Both the position numbers and the translations under genes were made by a program. Below are positions 34,315 through 46,889 of a DNA stretch of 64,000 bases, one piece after another. Numbering within the stretch: the first letter of the stretch is position 1; each line of letters begins with the position of its first letter. The DNA is taken from assembly GCF_000283155.1 (NCBI RefSeq), contig NW_004454166.1, positions 15,708,973-15,772,972 of the forward strand. The letters run 5' to 3'. The notes below the pieces were generated by a model, which saw only the letters and a program-made list of their open reading frames with translations, did not search any database and was not told the origin of the DNA. Source of the DNA: Ceratotherium simum simum. Lineage: Eukaryota > Chordata > Mammalia > Perissodactyla > Rhinocerotidae.

Positions 34315-35994
34315 AACTGTGTTTAAATTCAGACAGAAACGGAATAAAAGAAGTTAGAGAAACAAACAAACAATTACTTCCAGAGCCCACAGTGTCAGTG
34401 TTAGAATGAAAGATGGGTTTCGGTCTTCCTTTGCTTGCCCTGGAAGGACTTGAAAACACACAGGAATGTCAAGTGTCATTGGCCTTAATGCTCAGTTCCT
34501 TCCTGGCAGTATAAAGGTTTTCTCTGTGTCCTAAGTTGTCTTGCCAATATAAACTCTAAATTGTCAACACCCCCAGCGTGTTTGCTTTAAATTTAGCAAT
34601 AGAACAGCTGATGAGTTGCTTTGCATTTGCTTAGTTTTTCACTCTGAAGCACAGCAAACCTCTTCCAGGTGAAGAGTCTCTTCTGGATAGGTTCCAAGTC
34701 TAACCTCTCCCAAGGTCTCCTCTTGCTTGGCTGTGACTGACAAAAGTCTGTTCACTTTAACTACTTAGATAAGAAATACAATGCTTTTATTAACATTTTA
34801 ATATTTTCTGTGTGGCTGTGTGTTCCAAATGATAGCAACAAAACTGTGTCCTAATGTTTTCACCGTTCTGGATTTTTTTTTTTTAAGTGTAGAAGAGGAT
34901 TTCCATCATTTCTTAACACTGGAAACATCATTCTGAATGACAGAGGAAATGGCCAGTAACTTGAATGATTTTATTGGACCGTTTTCAACTTTTTCTCCCC
35001 CCCCCCGATGCCTGCACATGTACATGCATGTGTGTGCACGCGGGAGCACACGAGTGGGGAAGCATGCCTAACATCTATTTTCTGTCATCGAGTGTCAGAA
35101 TTGGAAAGGATTTCTTGCTCATCTAATCCAGCCCTCTAGTGGATAGTCTACTTTAGTAGAGTCTGTTAACAACTTGCAAGGTTCTGGGTTTTTTTTAAAG
35201 TTCTTGTTGTTTAGTTTGGTTTATGTATGTGCAGCTTGACTGTTTAACCCAGATTTTTGAAAATAAAAAAATATTAATGTATATTTTATGTCTGTTTTAA
35301 TAACTTAGTTATTTTAACTTAATCAGCAGTATGTACGGTTTCTGAATGTTTTTTGTTTTAGTATCACATTCCTGGAAGTAATGTTTTCCTTTGTATTTTG
35401 CAATGTTAGGACTCTTTGAACAGTTCTATACCTGGATTCTATGCTTCCAAGCTAACGCTCTGAAGAAATAGTTGCTCTGACTCTCCCTCTGGTTCTCTGA
35501 CGGGTTTCTCCACTGGGCGGGCTGAGTGTCCATTTGGAAAGCTCTCATGGTGATTGTGTATTGACCATTGTATACATGCCTCTCATTCACGTTTTTCTGC
35601 TCTTCAAATGATTATTTATGGCTTTGGGGGAGTACATGTAATCCTAAAAACTTTTAAAGTAGAAATTTACTGCTCTATATATACAATATATAACAGCTAA
35701 AATCATCCCTAAGAAACAAGTTTCTGAAAAATACTTCTGAATGAGTATAATGCTGGTAATGGTGAAAAGATGAGATGTTTCGTTGACAATAATTGATCCT
35801 CAGGCAAATTGACTCTTCCCATTGTTCTACTTAGAGCAATGATTTTAAAATTTTAGACTCCTGAACCAGTTTAAAAATTTGATGAAAACTATAGACCATT
35901 TTCTCAGGAAAATGCATAAATGCATGCCACATTTTACATACATAAACCCAGGTTTAAAGACTCCTGCACTAGATTTGTTAAAAAGAGTTGTCTT
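34315..35994. other. Intergenic sequence, mostly unassigned
   Basis: No gene seen. 35000-35060 has alternating purine-pyrimidine sequence (gcacatgtacatgcatgtgt) after a C-run, which could adopt unusual structure. 35090-35150 has a short phrase typical of old SINE relics (ctcatctaatccagccctct). An AATAAA lies near 35261. Confidence 0.4.
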
Positions 35995-36304
35995 GGGGCC
36001 AGCCCCGTGGCTTAGTGGTTAAGTGCGCGTGCTCTGCTACTGGCGGCCCAGGTTCAGATCCCAGGCGCGCACCGACGCACTGCTTGTCTGGCCATGCTGA
36101 GGCCGCGTCCCACATACAGCAACTAGAAGGATGTGCAACTATGACATACAACTATCTACTGGGGCTTTGGGGAGGAAAAGGGGAAAAAAGGAGGAGGATT
36201 GGCAATAGATGTTAGCTCAGGGCCAGTCTTCCTCAGCAAAAAACGAGAAGAGGATTGGCATGGATGTTAGCTCAGGGCTGATATTCCTCACACACACAAA
36301 AAAA
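35995..36304 (+). mobile_element. ERE SINE, hybrid type C tail
   Basis: Head ggggccagccccgtggctta, the type A motif at about 36157-36172, then gaggaggattggcaatagat and a second B unit, ending cacacacacaaaaa. Duplication agttgtctt at 35986-35994 and 36305-36313. The CA run falls exactly at the join between tail and A-run. Confidence 0.95.
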
Positions 36305-36313
36305 AGTTGTCTT

Positions 36314-38000
36314 TTTGAGATGATATATTCTAAAATATTTAAGGATTTACTTCAAAATAATCCAGAGGGGTAAAGAAGGTGGAGGTGGAGGTGATACACA
36401 AATTGACCTTGAAGAGATACTTGTTAAAGCAAATCGCTGGGTACGTGGAGTTCATTATACTCTTCTATGGTTTTTTTGGTATACATTTGAAATTTTCTAG
36501 AAGGCAGAGTTTAAAATAGACACACACACAGAAAAGCTCCTGTACGAGAGATTCCACAACCCTCCTCACCAATCTCAGAGAATCAGAGAATCTTTAAGCT
36601 GCAAGGAAGGTCCTGAGGAGAGATGGGATAATGATGCTGTCAAAGACCGATGAGACCCTCCAGCTAATACCCGAGGTAGATTTTCAGGTGAGAAGGCTGG
36701 GTTGTAGCAGTAATGGCAAGAACCAGTGAAATTTGAATTATTAACATGGCCTCGTTTGTACCTACCAGATGGGAACACATTTTGTTCTCTCTATGGAAAT
36801 CTTGGGGGTTGATTCCTGCCGCCTTAAGAGAGCTGTAGTTATGACATAGAGATTGAGATGTGATCCATCATGCTGAAAGTACTGTGGAGGCTGGCACACT
36901 GAGCCAGGAGGTCCAAGGGCCTGGGGTAGCAGATGGCCTTCTAGGTCTTGAGGACAAACACTTCTTGTGGAGTTGCTATGGAAACTGTGCTACTGAAACC
37001 TTGAAAGAAAGAGAACCTTCAGGCCCAGCAAAGGATGCAGCTTGTAGGGTAGATGCACCAGTGGCCTGGTGCGTGCCCACTCTCACTTAGGTATCAAGAC
37101 ATTATTTCCAAGTGCCTGAGGGAGTCTGCCATGACCAACAGGTTTGGCTTATTTCACTCTGTTCCTCCTTTTCCTTGCCCTCTCCCAGATTAGGACCTGG
37201 AGCCCCAGAAGGTCCGTATCCGTCTTCCTCCTGCAATACATTTCCTTTTCCTTGTCTCCCTTTCAGTTTCCCTGTTTTATTTCTTCCTCTGCTTAGGAGC
37301 ATTTTCACTACCATTTTTGCTGGTAAGACACCACGGACAGACAGGCAAGACATTAAACAAGATATATTTCAGCAATAAACAAGATTCTGGTATTTCTCAT
37401 GGGATCCCAAAGAAATAAGGATGAGAAATAAAAATTCCTGCTGGAGTATTTACAATGTACTCAGCTGTTGAAATGTTCAAAATGCAATCGAGGAAGTAAT
37501 TTACCACATTTCTAATACACTTAACTATGACAATAATGTCTAAGAGTTTGGCCAAATTTAAAGAACCTAGTGAATCTTTTAGCACATTATGATAAATCTA
37601 ACTGCTACCAATAAGAAATACATTTTTTACAATTAATAGTTAATACTGTATATATTTGTGGTTTGTTGTTATGGGCCTAGGATAATGGCCCAGAATTGAA
37701 AGGATGCAATTTGACCTCCCCCTAGGCAGGGAACCGTATGATCCAGATGTTTCCTTTTGTCCTGTATTCTCAGGACACATGTAGACTGTGTATAGTCCAC
37801 TTGTCTTGTATTTCTCTCGCTCTGTCATTATTTCTCCATGGAACTATCCAGCCAAGGCAGTTTCCCAAGAGTCAGTCATTCATGTGCCTCCTTCACAATT
37901 TTTGTCATAGCTGAGTCCACTTGTTCTATTATTTGCTATTTTCTTAAGTGATTCATTTTTTTACTTGAATTTATTTTAAAGCAAAAAATAAATACTTCCT
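36314..38000. other. Intergenic sequence, nothing recognised
   Basis: Moderate GC content without a gene. The paired frames at 37102-37378 on both strands are chance. No small RNA or confident repeat was seen. Confidence 0.4.
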
Positions 38001-38004
38001 GGAG

Positions 38005-38410
38005 TGAAACCACTTGGGTTCAAATTCCAGTTCTGCCTCTTACTACTTTGGCATTGGCCAAGTTATTTGACCTCTCTGTGCCTCAATTTGTCTTTGAATG
38101 GGGGGATAACAATAATATCTACCTCCTGGGGTTGTGGTAAGGATTCAGTAAGAATATTAAAGATTTTATTTATTCATTTTTTTCCCCCCAAAGCCCCAGC
38201 AGATAGTTGCATGTCACAGGTTCACATCCTTCTAGTTGCTGTACGTGGGACTCGGCCTCGCGCTGGACGGAGAAGTGGTGCCTTGGGGCGCGCCCGGGAT
38301 CCGAACCCGGGCCGCCAGCATCAGAGCTCGCGCACTTAACCGCTAAGCCACGGAGCCGGCCCTAGTAAGAATATTAATACATATAAAGCACTTAGAATCA
38401 TGCCTCTACA
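38005..38410 (+). mobile_element. MIR SINE split by an ERE
   Basis: Left part 38005-38160 reads in MIR order: cttgggttcaaattccagtt, gacctctctgtgcctcaatt, aacaataatatctacctcct. The right part resumes at 38364 with aaagcacttagaatcatgcc. The two halves join when the inserted ERE and one copy of its duplication are removed. Confidence 0.92.
38161..38363 (-). mobile_element. ERE SINE, type A tail, nested in MIR
   Basis: Reversed copy, the only minus-strand ERE after 33.4 kb. A perfect 13-14-bp duplication (agtaagaatatta) at 38147-38160 and 38364-38376 marks insertion into the older MIR. Confidence 0.96.
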
Positions 38411-38530
38411 TAGTAACTGTCAAAAAATAATAACTCTAAGTTAGCTATGGTTATTTATATTAATACATAAATGCTGTATTAATGCAATAAATAGATATAA
38501 ATTCGTAACTATTAAAATTAGGAAGGTTTG

Positions 38531-38738
38531 GCCGGCCCCGTGGCTTAGCGGTTAAGTGCACGCGCTCCGCTGCTGGCGGCCCGGGTTCAGATCCCGGGCG
38601 CGCACCAACGCACCGCTTCTCCGGCCATGCTGAGGCCGCGTCCCACACACAGCAACTAGAAGGATGTGCAGCTATGACATACAACTATCTACTGGTGCTT
38701 TGGGGGGAAAAATAAATAAATAAATATTAAAAAAAATT
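38531..38738 (+). mobile_element. ERE SINE, type A tail
   Basis: Head gccggccccgtggcttagcg, B-box region gggttcagatcccggg, tail aaataaataaataaat. Duplication taggaaggtttg before the head and at 38739-38750. Confidence 0.97.
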
Positions 38739-39239
38739 TAGGAAGGTTTGCCCATATACTCCCAAGAATCACCTCTAGCATCATCACAGTGACACAGTAA
38801 CCACACTTTGGGAAATAGCTTGATCCCTCTCCTATCTGAAATTATCTTCTCCATGGCTTCCATGAGAACTTAAGGTGTCACTGTCTCCTACTTTTCCGCT
38901 GCATCTCTAGATTCTCTTTCTCAGGCTCCTCATCCCTTCACTCTCATTTATACTGATTCAACTTTATATACTTTCTCAGGGCAATTTCATCCACTCCCAT
39001 GGCCTTAGATAAGTAGACCTACATTATCTAAACCTTTCTCAACTGGGATTCTTCATCTGGACCACAGAATGCTGAAAATGACTTGAGTGCCCATTTTCTT
39101 AGTTCTCCCAAGGAGAACTCAGGTCCATGACTAGTACCATTCTAGATGCAGCGGGGAGAGGTTAATTCATTCCAGACAGTGGAGGCCCTAGGGCATTAGG
39201 GCTTCTGTAGTGGAACCTCAGTTGAGAAAGGCTCCTCAA

Positions 39240-39840
39240 TGCCAGGTCCCCACCCCATATTTCTTCCTAAGGAAGTGGTACCAGTATCCACCATGTTGCC
39301 CAACCAGAAACCTGACAGTTATTCTAGGACCCTCCTCTTCCCTCTCCCGCTTCCTCTTTCATCCTCCATAATCAGTTTCCATTATTGGATAACTCTACCT
39401 ACCTTAATAACCTTTGAATCTCTTCCCTTTGCATTCTCCTCACTGCCACCAGCTTGGTCAGCTCATACCATTTTGCCCCATGATTACTTAATTGCAGCCT
39501 GACTGGTCTCCTTGCCTCCACCAGTCCATCATCCACTGCCTTCTGGGAAGATCTCACTAAATACAAATCTTATTCTATCATTCCCCCTTTGATGGCTCTC
39601 CGAAGCCATTCTGATAAAGCTCCAAACCCTCCACATGGATTGCTGGCTCGTGCTGTCACACCATTCCCTTCCTCTCTGCCATTGTGCCTGCTGCTCCCCT
39701 CACCCTCTGCCTGGAGGCCCTCTCCCTCCCACCCGCTCCTCTGCCATCACCTCTTTCTTTTCTAACGGTCTTCCTCATTCTGCAGTTCTCGTCTGGCAGA
39801 CTGTACATGTGAGCTCCTCCTCTTAGGAGTAGCCAGTCCT
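39240..39840 (+). mobile_element. LINE L2 3' end, sense
   Basis: Carries L2 phrases in order: aaacctgacagttattctag, gcctgactggtctccttgcc, tgatggctctccgaagccat, ctgcctggaggccctctccc. It includes the pyrimidine-rich ORF2 C-terminal part; frames are broken. Confidence 0.85.
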
Positions 39841-39872
39841 CTTGGATTCTGCAGCCTCAGAAATTAGCAACC

Positions 39873-40130
39873 TTGAACAGAATCTACAAGCCGATCACTG
39901 TCACCCTGCAGGTCGTCTCCTATTCCCAAGGAGCCAGGTGTATTCAAAGGGAGCAGCTTTGCACCTGTGAGTACTTGACTCACGAAGTGGCTAAACTGGG
40001 AGAAGAACTCGGTGCTCTGATGACGGTCTGCGCCCCCAGGATGCAGGCCTGTGCTACAGCTTGTGGCTCTGAGCCTGTATTTTCACTGCTGGATGCTTTC
40101 CTAAGAGAACTTGAATTAACAGCTCAGTAA
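39873..40130 (+). other. 85-codon open stretch without ATG, function unknown
   Basis: Opens at a TTG and stops at TAA (40128-40130) just after the L2 relic. The predicted text (for example EVAKLGEELGALMTVCAP) has a balanced composition and no frame breaks, but I recognise no domain, no ATG start and no convincing splice sites. Chance, a relic of an old gene, or a non-coding transcript are all possible. Confidence 0.2.
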
Positions 40131-41424
40131 AGAAGAACGAGATGCTGGCATACACGCCTGTTTTCTTCACAGCAATATGGCTGCCAGCTTCACTGTATTT
40201 GCTAGAATATCGTAAGGCTCAGGATCTCCTGGGAGACTCCCAATAGTAGTAACACCTGTGGCATTCAGACGATTCCCAAAAGACCGCACTGGAGAAGCGT
40301 CCAAAGAGGTAGCAGATAAATTTCTTTTGATGGAAAGATTTTAACCTGGCACCCATGGCTGGGCTTCATGGAATCTAGGAATCCCCTAGAATTAGAGGCA
40401 CAGTTTTTTGTGCATATGCATGTGTACATTTCACTTGGGGAAGGGTCCACTGCTGAGGACTGAGATGCCAGATTTCCTTTGGGATGGTCAGACTTGTTTC
40501 ATTTATTCATTAAAATGTTTGAACACTTGCTGTGATGTGCCAGGCACTGTCCTAAGTACTGGGGATATATATCAGTGAGAAGAAAAAACCACATAAAAGT
40601 ATCTGCACTTATAGGATTTATATTCCAGTAGGAGAAGGAAGACAATAAACAAAATAAGAAAGTAGGTTACCTTCTATGTTAGAAGGTGCTAAGTGCCGGA
40701 AAGAAAAATTAAGGAAGGTTGTACTGGGGAAGGGAGATGAAATTTTAAGTAGAGTGGTCAAAGAAGGCATCACTGAAAAGATGACATTTAACCTAAAGAC
40801 TTGAGACTGTTGAGGGAGCAAGCTACATGAGTATAAGGAAGAAGAGCATGCCAGGCAGGGGAAACAGCAAGTGCAAAGGTCATGACGTCCCAGAAGTATC
40901 TGGAACACTGTCTCTTCAAAGTTCCTTTTGCCTGACATTAAGGCAGACAGCAGGGGCTAAGAAAACATCATCACCTTCTGGCAGAGTGGGAGGGCTGAGC
41001 ATCTCAGGTCAAACCATTTTCTATTTGCTGGACCAGGCTGGTTTGCCTGACCAAAGCCACAAAGAATAAGGATATCACTCTGGACCAGGGACTGACATTT
41101 ATTACCATTCAGACCTGCTAGTTCCACAACGAGATAGAGGCACATATACTTTTGGCTCAATTTCCAATTGTCATTTTGGTCATTGGCAGTTTTCAGTAGA
41201 TGAACAACCTCTCAATAGAAGAGCTTAATAACTAAGGGGGAAAGAGAAAGACTACATTAAGATTCAAGGGGGAAAAAACTCCACTCTGCTTGTTTTCAGC
41301 TAAATTTTTTTGTTCCAAGAAATAACAGACTCATTTGACAATATTTTGTATATTTGTAATCCATTGTAAGAATTTGGGCGTTTACTCTTAGTGAGATGGA
41401 AAATCAGTACAGAAGAAAAATGAC

Positions 41425-42235
41425 CATATTTATATTAAAATTTATTATGGTAAAATGTACATAACATAAAATTTACCATTTTAACCATTTTTAAATGTTA
41501 CGGTTCAGTGGCATTAAGTACATTCACATTGTTGTGCAACCATCACGACTATTCATTTCCAGAACTTTTTCATCATCCCATACTGTAACTCTGTACCCAT
41601 TGAACAATAACTCCTCATCTCGCCTTGCCCCCAGCCCCTGGTAACCACCATTCTACTTTCTGTCTCTATGAATCTGACTACTCTAGGTACTTCATATAAG
41701 TGGAATCGTACAGTATTTGTCCTTTTGTGTCTGGCTTATTTCACTTAGCATAATGGCTTCAGGGTTCATCTATGTTGTAGCACGTAGCAGAATTTCGTTC
41801 CTTTTTAAGGCTAACATTCCATTGTATGTATATACCATATTTTGTTTATCCATTCGTCTGTTGATGGACATTTGGGTTGTTTCCACTGTTTGGTTATTGT
41901 GAATAATACTGCTGTGAACACAGGTGCACAAATATCTGTTGGAGCCCTTGCATTCAGTTCTTTTGGGTATTTGCCCAGAAGTGGAATTACTGGATCAAAT
42001 GATAATTCTATGTCTAATTTTTTGAGGAACTGCCATACTGTTTTCCACAGCAGCTGTACCATTTTACACACCCACCAACAGTGCACGAGGGTTCCAATTT
42101 CTCCACATCCTCGCCAACACCTATTTTCTGTTTTTTGGATAATAGCCATTCTAATGAGTGGTCCTAGTGCTCTCATAGGTCTCACTTCCCTAATGATTAG
42201 TGATGCTGAGCATTTTTTGTGGGGTGCCTTATTTA
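41425..42235 (-). mobile_element. L1 3' end, antisense, nested in the ancient repeat
   Basis: Read on the minus strand, 42185-41811 keeps 124 codons of ORF2 C-terminus with only conservative decay (for example [13 protein letters not shown] and [16 protein letters not shown]). The plus strand then shows reversed 3' UTR down to aaaatttattatggtaaaat. Flanks atatttatatt and ttatttacattt are a plausible duplication. This is a retrotransposon relic, not a host gene. Confidence 0.9.
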
Positions 42236-42654
42236 CATTTTTAAAGTATCACTCTGGCTGCTGTGTTGAATATTCTCAACTGTGGGGTGAGATGGAGGGC
42301 AGGGGACAAACATGGAAAGAGGAAGACCAGTTTGAAGGCTATTGTAGTCGTCTCAGTAATGATGATGGTGGCTTGGAGCAAGATGATAGCAGTGGACGTA
42401 GTAAGAATTCACGGGATTCCGGATGTATTCTGAGGCTAGTGCTGCCAAGATTGAAAGAGGAATGTGAGAAAGGAGCCTAGAATGACTCCCATGTTAATGG
42501 CTGTGCAAATGGCCATTTACTGAGATGGAGGAAAGAGCATGCTGGGAAGGTGAGCTATCAAGAATCTGATTTTGGACATGTTAAGTTTGGAAGCCTACTA
42601 GACTTCCAAGTGGAGATGTCATGTTGACAATGGATGTGGGAGTTTGGAGATCAA

Positions 42655-43190
42655 GGGTATTTAGTTATCTTTTGCTGCATAATAAACTACCTCAAAACTT
42701 AGAGGTTTAAAACAGCAACAATGTATTGTTTCTCACAATTTCGTGCATTGACTGGGCTCCGCTGGGCAGTTCTGCTCTATGTGGCATCAGTTGGGGTCAC
42801 TCACTTGCCTGCATTCAGCTGGTGGCTGGGCTGAGCAGGAAGGTCCAAAGTGGTTTCCCTCACATCTCTGGCACCTCAGTGCTCCACCATATGGCCTCTG
42901 CATGGGGTTAGCTTGGCCTTCCTCACAGCATGGCGGTCACAGGGAGTCAGACTTCTTACAGAGTGGCTGGCTTCTCCAGAAAGGACAAGAGCAGAAGCTG
43001 TCAGGCCTCTTAAAAGATAGGTCGGAATTGACATAACGTCTCTTCTGCCATATCCTATTTGTCAAAACACGTCACAAGGCCAGCATATTTGCAAGGGGAG
43101 GGGAAACAGACTCCCCCTTTTGATGAGAACAGTGGCATAGGGACAGGAGGAATTGATGGCAGCCATCTTTGGAGACTAACCACCACAAAG
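42655..43190 (+). mobile_element. Medium-reiterated repeat, copy 2, nested in the ancient repeat
   Basis: Begins ttatcttttgctgcataata and includes cttagaggtttaaaacagca, then gatgagaacagtggcatagg and a final ctaaccaccaca. It is the same family as 19352-19880. In both places it sits inside the same ancient repeat family. Confidence 0.65.
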
Positions 43191-43509
43191 GGAGAGATCA
43201 GGGCTGGCGATATAAGTTTGAAAGTAATAAGAAGACAGTCAGTACTTAAAGCCATGGTGCTAGATAGGATTACCCAGGGAATGACTGTAGATAGAAAAGA
43301 AATGGAAAGGCTGGTCTTTAGTCCAACATTTTGCTTTTCAAAGTAGGAGAAGCCAGCAAATGAGACGGAAAAGAAACAACCAATAAGGTAGGAGGAAAAC
43401 CAGGAGAGTGCGGTATTATTGAAGACAAATGCCGATTGTATTGCAAGAAAGAAGGAGTGATAAGTTGTGGAAAATGCTGCTGAGAGTTCAAGTAAGACAA
43501 GGGATGAAT

Positions 43510-43706
43510 GGGGCTGGCCCGGTGGTGTAGCAGTTAAGTTTGCACGCTCTGCTTCTGCAGCCCTGGGTTCACAGGTTTGGATCCAGGGCACAGACCTACA
43601 TACACTTATCAAAGCCATCCTGTGGCGGCGTCCCATTAAAGTAGAGGAAGATGGGTTCGGATGTTAGTCCAGGGCTAATCTTCCTCAAAAAAAAAAAAAA
43701 AAAAAA
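43510..43706 (+). mobile_element. ERE SINE, type B, shortened tail
   Basis: Head ggggctggcccggtggtgta; one B unit (gatgggttcggatgttagtc) and an A-run of about 23. Flanks gggatgaa on both sides fit a target duplication. Confidence 0.93.
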
Positions 43707-44989
43707 GATGGGATGAAGATCGAGAATTGGATTTGGCCAAGTGGAGATGACTGGTGGTTTTACAAGAATAATTTCAGAGAATTTGTGGAGACATAAGCTT
43801 GATTAGGGTCAGTTCCAGAGACAATGGGAGGAGAGAAATTAAAGACAGCTAGTATAGATGACTCTTTTGGGAAGTCTGTTGTACAGGGAAGCAGAGAAAT
43901 GGGACAATAATGGAATGGGGTGCAGATGAAGGGAAGACAAATGTAGAAATCAGCCTTCAGAAGGAACATGAACCATTGGTTCATTACAGCAAGAAAGGCA
44001 GAGTAAATGGTCACAAATGCAGGTAGGGTGATTAGATGTGGTAGTGGGAGGGGCTATAGAAACAAATACAGTCTGGTGGTGAAGGGACAGTTAGTCCAGC
44101 TTGAAAAAGACAGAAGATCATTGGAAGGTCTTTAAGTAGATTCACATTTATAGGCAAAAAGCATGATTCTGTGAAGAGCGAGAGGAATGAAAAGAGGTAA
44201 GTGACAGTGTGAAATCTCCGAGTATGTGGCTGCAGAACTTGGGGAGCAAGAAGGCAGGGACAGCAGATTCCAGGTTCAGGGTGGCCAGTGTATGGTGACT
44301 GGAGAATGGAGAAGGCGGTCTTTGGAGCAGAGGATGAGGACCTGGGAGACTAGGGTGTTATTTCACACTAAGATGGCTGTCAGTGTGCCCAGGACGGCAG
44401 CAGGGGTGGCGCCGAGGGAGCCTGTGGAGTGGGAGCCAAGGTCCTGAAGGAACGTGAGGGAGTGCTCACAGTACTTGGCAATGATGACACTGAAGTTTTT
44501 AAGGGGGGATGGGACGTGCGTTTTTAAGAAGTGAATTCTGAAATGAAGTTAAAACAATATTCTGGAGTGGCAACGGTGAGGGAGCCAGAAATGAGCTGAA
44601 CCTGCAGCTGAGATGTGAACCCCTGATCTCACTTCTCCTGAGAGGCACAAGAGACCTGTAGACCTCAAGAGAAAGCCAGGTACTGAGGAAAAGGTGGAAT
44701 GCATAGATATATTTTGGTGATTGAAGCAAAGGGAATTCCGGAGGTCACAGTAGGGCAGTCATCAGGAAGGGACATGTCATGGAAGGGTTAAGGTCAGCAG
44801 ATGCCGGGCAGGAGACTGAACTGCAAGACACGGAATGCACAGGCAACCAACTTTGATTCAGACGATGAAGAAGGGCGTAAGGTGGAGGCAGCACTGTGTG
44901 GTCCTGAGGAGAAACCAGAGTTTTAAGAGTTCTGCTTTCCCACTACCTAGCTGTGTGGCTAAGAGGTTAGTTAGCAAGTCAGTACATCT

Positions 44990-45590
44990 TATATTAGGGC
45001 ATTTAGGTGGCAAGTGACAGAAAACCTACGTAATCTGGCTTAAACAATACTGAGGATTTATTACCTCCCATAACCGGAAATTCCAGAGAAAGGGTAGCAC
45101 TTCAGGGGTTGTTTGACTCAGCAGTGCAATGATGTCATCAGGGACCCAGTGTCTCTGTTGCACCTTGTATGGTGGTGGCTTTATCCTAAGACTGGTTCCA
45201 CCGCCTGGTCACATGATGGCTGCCAACAACACTCAGGTAAATGTATTTATATGTATTTCCTTGTACACATCTACAGAGAAAGACTTTCTTTTGGAAGCAT
45301 TCTCAGAAAGGTGAGAACACATCTTTTCCCTAAGCCCAGTAAACCTCTCCTGAAGTCTCACTCATTTGGGTTGAATTTGGGTAACATGTCCAACCTTGAA
45401 CCAAATCCTGTGGCCTGTGAAATACCACATGCTGACTGGCTGTGGCAAAAGGGAACTGCCCTGACCAATTTGGAGCATGTAAGGCCCACTCCTGTTGCTG
45501 GGACAGTCAGCTTCTCCTGAAGCACACCGGCTATATTGGGAAGGAGCATGCCCACCAGAAATCTGGTATTGTTAGGCAGGAGAAAGGAAG
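44990..45590 (+). mobile_element. Medium-reiterated element (type unclear)
   Basis: Phrases gtgacagaaaacctacgtaa, ctggcttaaacaatactgag, gatgtcatcagggacccagt and cacatgatggctgccaacaa match a common old mammalian repeat by memory, with later accaaatcctgtggcctgtg. I could not decide between a DNA transposon and an LTR. Frames at 45113-45520 are repeat-derived. Confidence 0.5.
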
Positions 45591-46019
45591 AATTAATGCT
45601 GAGTAGATTACTGAGAATATCCGCTACCACATTGAGATGATGTGAAGATTAAATGAATACTGTGTGAGGTTGTCTTGCTTTTTCCTTTCTAAAAGATTCT
45701 TGGAGATAGAGCTAGAGAAGAATGCTGGGTGAAGAGAGAGGTAGATAAGGGTGGAAGGTGAGGAAAGAGAAGCTTGGGGAAAGGGTCCAAGAACTAAGTG
45801 GAAGAGACAGCAGAGGTAGATGGGGCTGGAGTTGAGGTGAAGACGTAAACAGAACACACCTGTCTGAATTCTCAGTAGAAATTAAGAACAGTATTCTTCT
45901 GGTGCCTGGCAAGTTCCCCTTTCCCAAGAGCTGATGAGGGCCTAATCAGTTCATCTCTGTACCTGCCTACGCTCAGAAATGTTCAATAGCTCCCAGCTGT
46001 ATATCAGCTAAAGATATTT

Positions 46020-46480
46020 GCCTCACCCTAGAATTGAAGACTCTAGAATATCAATTCAGCCTACCTTTGGCCTCATTTCTAATTATCACCATATACAAAT
46101 TTATCCAAATTTAGCCATACAAGTCCAGCCAAATTGGACTTTTGGTTGCTTCACAATGGCCCCTACATCTGCTCTCCTCTCTGCCTTTGTGTGGGCTTTT
46201 CCTCTGCTTTGAATGTTGCTCCATCTTTCCTGGCTGAAATCCTCTCATCTTGAAAGCCAAGTTCAAAGGCTTGTTCTCTGATGTGGCCTCCACTGGTCCT
46301 TCCAGGCTCATGCATTCATTCTCTCTTCACTAAGTTGCACCAGTATTAGCTGTCAGTGTGCTTGTCTCGCCCGCTCTAAGTTGTCCGATTCTTGAGGACA
46401 GTTCTCCTCTATCCATGTTCATTCTTTATTTGCTCATTAAAAAAAATTGTGGGTGTCTACTGTGCACTAGTCACTGTGCA
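46020..46480 (+). mobile_element. LINE L2 3' end, sense (second copy)
   Basis: Includes ctctgcctttgtgtgggctt, tgctttgaatgttgctccat and tgaaagccaagttcaaaggc, in the order of an L2 3' end, then gattcttgaggacagttctc. Confidence 0.7.
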
Positions 46481-46889
46481 CACAGACGTGAATAAGAAAA
46501 GCACTCAGCAAATATTGGTTGAGCTTAATGCTGTTGAAATGGGACTTGGTCTAGCTGAGGGTATTCCGGTAGTGGAACTGCATTGATGAATTGATGTTCT
46601 CTCTGTTGATCTTCTATTCTCAGTGTAACCATATTTGCCAAAACCTTGCCTCAATGGGCCTTAAACTCATAGAAAGGCTGAGTTTCTGTTGCCAAAGTGA
46701 AGCAAAGAACTAAGACAACTTATTGAGACAGCTTATAGATTGTTCAGGAAAAAAAATCTGCCTTTGAAATTATTGAGTCATTTCAGTTTTTATTCCAGAA
46801 TCATACAAGGCACTATCATCTGTATTATTCAGCAGTGGCTTTCAAAACTTTTTTGCCATGACTCACAGTAAAAAAAAAATACCCTTTAC

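Larger units (their letters stand above)
40490..44760 (+). repeat. Ancient interspersed repeat, copy 3, longest, broken by three insertions
   Basis: Begins atgtgccaggcactgtccta, continues through aagaagagcatgccaggcag and gcaagtgcaaaggtcatgac, and resumes after each insertion: atcactctggctgctgtgtt at 42250, ttttggacatgttaagtttg at 42571, agtatagatgactcttttgg at 43851. Interruptions are an L1 (41425-42235), a medium-reiterated repeat (42655-43190) and an ERE (43510-43706). Without them it would be more than 2.5 kb. The end near 44760 is approximate. Confidence 0.7.

Noticed and set aside
33953..34459. 168-codon minus-strand and 119-codon plus-strand frames
   Set aside because: They translate the ERE at 34052-34303; the same peptide text recurs at other ERE copies.
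41811..42480. 124-codon minus-strand and 212-codon plus-strand frames
   Set aside because: The minus frame is an L1 ORF2 C-terminal relic; the plus frame is its shadow running into an older repeat.
43055..43636. 193-codon minus-strand frame
   Set aside because: It crosses the end of a medium-reiterated repeat, old repeat sequence and part of an ERE; no coherent domain.
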